From an uncultured Bacteroidales bacterium (GTDB lineage: Bacteria > Bacteroidota > Bacteroidia > Bacteroidales > UBA932), in assembly GCA_934725015.1 (NCBI GenBank), contig CAKVAS010000019.1, positions 1-53,053 of the forward strand: DNA of 53,053 nt. Direction: 5' to 3'. Positions 50,172 through 53,053 of this stretch are shown here, piece by piece. Below the pieces are notes generated by a model. The model was not told the DNA's origin and did no database searches. It saw nothing but the letters and a program-made list of their open reading frames with translations. Both the position numbers and the translations under genes were made by a program. Position 1 is the first letter of the stretch. Each line of letters begins with the position of its first letter.

Positions 50172-51392
50172 ATGACAGACAAGGACTTGAAGGATATGGC
50201 ACCATCGACGGAATATCGGGAGAAACTTGCCCGTTATGTTCTCATTGCGCTCGGAATCGTCCTCGCCGGCGGCGTGTGCTGGTATTTCAGCAGCGTGCTG
50301 GTCTATCTCCTGCTTGCCGGAGTGGTGTCGCTCGTGGCGCGTCCGATAATGCAGCTGCTCGGAAAAGTCCGTGTGAAAGGGAAAGCGGCGCCTAAGTGGG
50401 TGTCGGCCGCGCTGACGCTCGTCATACTCCTGGTCGTTTTCCTCTCGGTGATTCTCGGCGTGACGCCTCTTCTGACAAATGTCGTAAACGAGGTGTCCTC
50501 GGCATACAGCGGCAACATTCAGGGCATAGCCGGCCCGCTCAGAGACCTCAACAACTGGATGATTGACACCTTCCCGTCGCTCGGGAGGGACTTCAGGATA
50601 GAGATTGTCGTCCTCCACGAGATTCAGAAGGCATTTGACATCTCGATATTCTCAAGCATCATCGGCTCCGTGGCATCGTTTCTCGCCAATTTCGGTATAG
50701 GACTGTTCTCGGTGATTTTCATCGCGTTCTTCTTCATCCGCGACGAGAGCCTCTTCACAAGAATCATCGCCTCGCTGGCGCCGGACAAGATTGAGGGCAG
50801 CGTCAAGGAGTCCATCGGAGACGTGGAATACCTGCTCAGCCGCTATTTCGTGGGGATTCTCATCGAGATGGCGGGAGTCGCTCTGCTCGACTTTCTCGGC
50901 CTCGCCCTCATCGCGAGACTGCCGTGGGGTTCCGCGCTGGGAATCGCCTTCCTCGCCGGGCTGCTGAACGTGATTCCGTACGTCGGCCCGCTCATCGGCA
51001 CCTGCCTCGGAACGGTTATGGGACTGATACTCAAATACTGCGGAACCGGAATGGTTGGGCTGGAGGTTCCTTTCTGGGCCTTCGCGCTGATTCTGATTGT
51101 AATCATGTGCTGCACGCAGCTCGTCGATAACTTCATCTACCAGCCGGTCATCTACTCGAACAGCATCATGGCCAGTCCTCTGGAGATTTTCATCGTGCTG
51201 CTCATGGCCGCGACGCTCGGAGGCGTGTTCGGAATGCTTGTTGCTATCCCGTGCTACACCGTCGTCAGGGTTGTTGCCGGACGCTTTTTCAGAAGCATCA
51301 AGCCCATACGGGAGCTGATTCCCGAGGACAGGATTTCGAGGTCCGACACCAAGGCCGGGAGAATCAGAAGACTCTTCAAGAACCACAAGTAA
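50172..51392 (+). CDS. AI-2E (PerM) family transporter
   Basis: A 406-residue inner-membrane protein with about seven hydrophobic regions and the family blocks FFIRDESLFTRII, GILIEMAGVALLDFLGL, LAGLLNVIPYVGPLIG and QPVIYSNSI. The family includes the AI-2 exporter YdgG and Na+/H+ antiporters, so the substrate is open. The C-terminal tail is basic (RIRRLFKNHK). A SemiSWEET gene follows 21 bp later. Confidence 0.9.
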   Translation: MTDKDLKDMAPSTEYREKLARYVLIALGIVLAGGVCWYFSSVLVYLLLAGVVSLVARPIMQLLGKVRVKGKAAPKWVSAALTLVILLVVFLSVILGVTPLLTNVVNEVSSAYSGNIQGIAGPLRDLNNWMIDTFPSLGRDFRIEIVVLHEIQKAFDISIFSSIIGSVASFLANFGIGLFSVIFIAFFFIRDESLFTRIIASLAPDKIEGSVKESIGDVEYLLSRYFVGILIEMAGVALLDFLGLALIARLPWGSALGIAFLAGLLNVIPYVGPLIGTCLGTVMGLILKYCGTGMVGLEVPFWAFALILIVIMCCTQLVDNFIYQPVIYSNSIMASPLEIFIVLLMAATLGGVFGMLVAIPCYTVVRVVAGRFFRSIKPIRELIPEDRISRSDTKAGRIRRLFKNHK

Positions 51393-51413
51393 CACTACAT
51401 AAATTAAAGCATT

Positions 51414-51713
51414 ATGACACATACATCTGTAACGGAAATAATCGGCTCGCTTGCCACACTCACCCTGCTGCTGGGTTACCTGCCGCAGACGATTCACACG
51501 ATACGCACCCGCAAGACGGACGACATCGCGCTCGGGACTTTCCTGCTGCTCGGGCTCGGCTCGGTGCTTTTCTGCGCCTACGGAATCCTGCTCGGAAGCT
51601 GGCAGATTGCGATTGCAAACGGGATCACGGCGGTGCTGAGCGCGATTATCTTCGGAATCAAGATGTATAACGACCACTTTAAGAACAAGAAGCAGGGAAA
51701 TATGCGAAAATAA
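51414..51713 (+). CDS. SemiSWEET sugar transporter
   Basis: A 99-residue protein with three TM helices in one triple-helix bundle. GYLPQTIHTIRTRKTDDIA carries the PQ-loop motif, and the third helix holds WQIAIANGITAVLSAI with the conserved Asn. It should work as a dimer in passive sugar movement across the inner membrane. It is followed by a strong terminator and shares the strand of the AI-2E gene. Confidence 0.9.
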   Translation: MTHTSVTEIIGSLATLTLLLGYLPQTIHTIRTRKTDDIALGTFLLLGLGSVLFCAYGILLGSWQIAIANGITAVLSAIIFGIKMYNDHFKNKKQGNMRK

Positions 51714-51720
51714 GACTGCG

Positions 51721-51754
51721 GAGGGCTGTGCGGGTGCGCGGTCCTCTGTTTTTT
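51721..51754 (+). terminator. Intrinsic terminator after the SemiSWEET gene
   Basis: GAGGGCTGTGC (51721-51731), loop GGGT, GCGCGGTCCTC (51736-51746), then TGTTTTTT. All 11 positions pair if G-U pairs are allowed, and a U-run follows, so this is a convincing rho-independent terminator 8 bp past the stop. Confidence 0.82.
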
Positions 51755-51852
51755 ATGCCTGCGCACAACAAGGGCTAAGTAATCGTAAAAAATAAACGCT
51801 TACTAAACATTTGGAGAGTAATCAATAACAACAATTTTTAAACATCATTTCT

Positions 51853-52986
51853 ATGTCATTTGCGGAAGAAAGAATCAACTCGACGGCGCTCACTTTTGAT
51901 GACGTCCTGCTCGTGCCCGCCTACTCCGAGGTTCTGCCCCGGGAGGTCAGCACAAAAGCCCGTTTCACACGGAACATCAGCCTCAACATCCCAATCGTCT
52001 CCGCGGCGATGGACACTGTATCCGAAAAGGCGATGGCGATAATGCTCGCGAGAAAGGGAGGCATCAGCGTGGTGCACAAGAACATGAGCATTGAGGCCCA
52101 GGCACGGCAGATTCGCGAGGTGAAGGAATATCCCGCAGAGGGCGACAAGATTCCGTGCCTCGACGCGGAAGGCAGGCTCAGGGTAGCCGCAGGAGTCGGA
52201 ATCACGGCGGACGTGCTCGACAGGGTGACGGCACTCGTCGAGGCCGGGGTAGATGCGATTGTGCTTGACTCGGCGCACGGGGATTCACACGGAGTCGTGG
52301 AGGCGCTCAGAAAAATCAAGTCCGTATATCCTGAACTCGACACGGTCGTGGGAAACATCGCAACGGCTGAGGCGGCAGTGCGCTTGATTGAGGCCGGCGC
52401 GGACTCGCTCAAGGTCGGCATCGGACCCGGCTCAATCTGCACGACGAGAATCATCGCCGGGGTGGGAGTACCCCAGATTTCAGCGATATACGACGTTGCC
52501 AAGGCTGCGGAAGGCTCCGGAGTTCCGGTGATTGCCGACGGCGGACTGCGCTACTCCGGCGACATAGTGAAGGCCCTTGCGGCAGGCGGGGACTGCGTGA
52601 TGATAGGCTCTATGTTCGCCGGCACCGACGAGGCGCCGGGAGAAATCTTCGAGGAGAACGGGCACAAGTTCAAGTCCTACAGGGGCATGGGCTCGGTTGA
52701 TGCGATGAAGGCAGGCTCACGCGACCGCTATTTCCAGGACGGCGAGGACAGCACGAAAAAACTTGTGCCGGAGGGCGTCGTCGCCCGCGTGCCATACAAG
52801 GGCAGCGTCGGGGACATCATCTATCAGCTCGTGGGCGGCATACGTTCCGGCATGGGCTACTGCGGTGCGGCCGACATCGATGCGCTTCACTCCGCGCGTT
52901 TCGTACGCATCACGGCCAACGGACTCGTCGAGAACCATCCGCATGACATCACCATCACCGGCAACACCCCCAATTATCATAAATAA
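51853..52986 (+). CDS. guaB: IMP dehydrogenase lacking the CBS domains
   Basis: A 377-residue enzyme that oxidises IMP to XMP, the first step to GMP. The barrel is complete: TFDDVLLVPAYSEVLP, LDSAHGDS, GPGSICTT with the catalytic Cys, ADGGLRYSGDI, YRGMGS and the mobile flap GSRDRYFQ. Usual IMPDHs are about 490 residues because a CBS pair interrupts the barrel. Here NMSIEAQARQIREVK is followed by a short linker (EYPAEGDKIPCLD) and then GRLRVAAGVG. So the Bateman module is absent, as in some known IMPDHs. Start ATG 51853, about 100 bp after the terminator. Confidence 0.95.
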   Translation: MSFAEERINSTALTFDDVLLVPAYSEVLPREVSTKARFTRNISLNIPIVSAAMDTVSEKAMAIMLARKGGISVVHKNMSIEAQARQIREVKEYPAEGDKIPCLDAEGRLRVAAGVGITADVLDRVTALVEAGVDAIVLDSAHGDSHGVVEALRKIKSVYPELDTVVGNIATAEAAVRLIEAGADSLKVGIGPGSICTTRIIAGVGVPQISAIYDVAKAAEGSGVPVIADGGLRYSGDIVKALAAGGDCVMIGSMFAGTDEAPGEIFEENGHKFKSYRGMGSVDAMKAGSRDRYFQDGEDSTKKLVPEGVVARVPYKGSVGDIIYQLVGGIRSGMGYCGAADIDALHSARFVRITANGLVENHPHDITITGNTPNYHK

Positions 52987-53002
52987 GAACAGTGATTCCC
53001 TC

Positions 53003-53042
53003 TGTCATTTCGAGCGAAACGAAGTGAAGTCGAGAAATCTTT
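53003..53042 (+). repeat. Dispersed 3'-end element, copy 4, after guaB
   Basis: TGTCATTTCGAGCGAAACGA, then AGTGAAGTCGAGAAATCTTT, 17 bp past the guaB stop and in the same orientation as the gene. It is nearly the same as copy 2 and may help end transcription. Only 11 bases of window remain beyond it, with nothing identifiable. Confidence 0.75.
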
Positions 53043-53053
53043 ATGCAAAACAG

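Noticed and set aside
50652..51677. 341-codon frame antisense to the AI-2E transporter and SemiSWEET genes
   Set aside because: It is a highly charged H/R/D/E-rich shadow of membrane protein codons and covers two clear genes.
1..53053. tRNA genes, insertion sequences and integrases
   Set aside because: I found no cloverleaf-like sequence, transposase or integrase frame. A tRNAscan-SE run would settle tRNAs.

Overview
The window reads as chromosome of a Bacteroidales bacterium. GC content looks mid-50s, and an Alistipes/Rikenellaceae-like genome is my guess rather than a proof. The signs are promoters of the Bacteroidota type (TTTG, about 19 bp, TAnnTTTG), almost no Shine-Dalgarno sequences, a BACON-domain lipoprotein, many lipoproteins and outer-membrane barrel-like proteins, and a class A PBP1C next to a bacterial alpha-2-macroglobulin.

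Layout. 1-181: what looks like the promoter and leader of an rRNA operon that runs leftward out of the window. 381-8793 (minus): alpha-2-macroglobulin and PBP1C, with two minisatellites and copies of a dispersed repeat at their junction. 8984-11738 (plus): polyprenol-phosphate glycosyltransferase, DMT exporter, TadA, and a YqaA/DedA-like membrane protein. 11807-31411 (minus): a 19.6-kb block of 14 genes. It holds four FHA proteins, a PP2C phosphatase, a tail-anchored Ser/Thr kinase, an FHA-FHA-TM-serine protease, an MacB/FtsEX-like ABC pair, a secreted vWA protein, an outer-membrane barrel candidate, three small envelope proteins and a 1446-residue BACON lipoprotein. 31892-33320 (plus): FabD and a PPC/DUF296 protein. 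33327-38168 (minus): an uncharacterised secreted protein/lipoprotein pair and a CotH-like lipoprotein. 38405-41218 (plus): a truncated GNAT gene, a lower-GC AlbA_2/HATPase gene, and a macro-like/nitroreductase fusion. 41230-49067 (minus): DPP IV, a RecD-like helicase, TrkH, a HAMP protein with no kinase, and GlnS. 49216-52986 (plus): YicC, AI-2E family transporter, SemiSWEET, and an IMP dehydrogenase without CBS domains.

The best candidate for an undescribed system is the 11.8-31.4 kb block. Thirteen of its genes run in one direction with very short gaps behind a leader of up to about 320 nt that contains competing hairpins. The predicted parts span every envelope layer. Kinase, phosphatase and FHA readers are cytoplasmic. 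The FHA-protease and the ABC permease cross the inner membrane. The vWA, SH3-like and Ig-like proteins are periplasmic, and the barrel and BACON lipoprotein belong to the outer membrane or surface. I infer a phosphorylation-controlled envelope machine. No type VI sheath, tube or ClpV gene lies in the window, so it is not a complete T6SS here.

Other points worth a look: a dispersed element found just 3' of several stop codons, including one that supplies the end of the A2M gene and the start of the PBP1C gene; a CBS-less IMPDH; a domain fusion at 40136-41218; and operator-like dyads in two intergenic regions.
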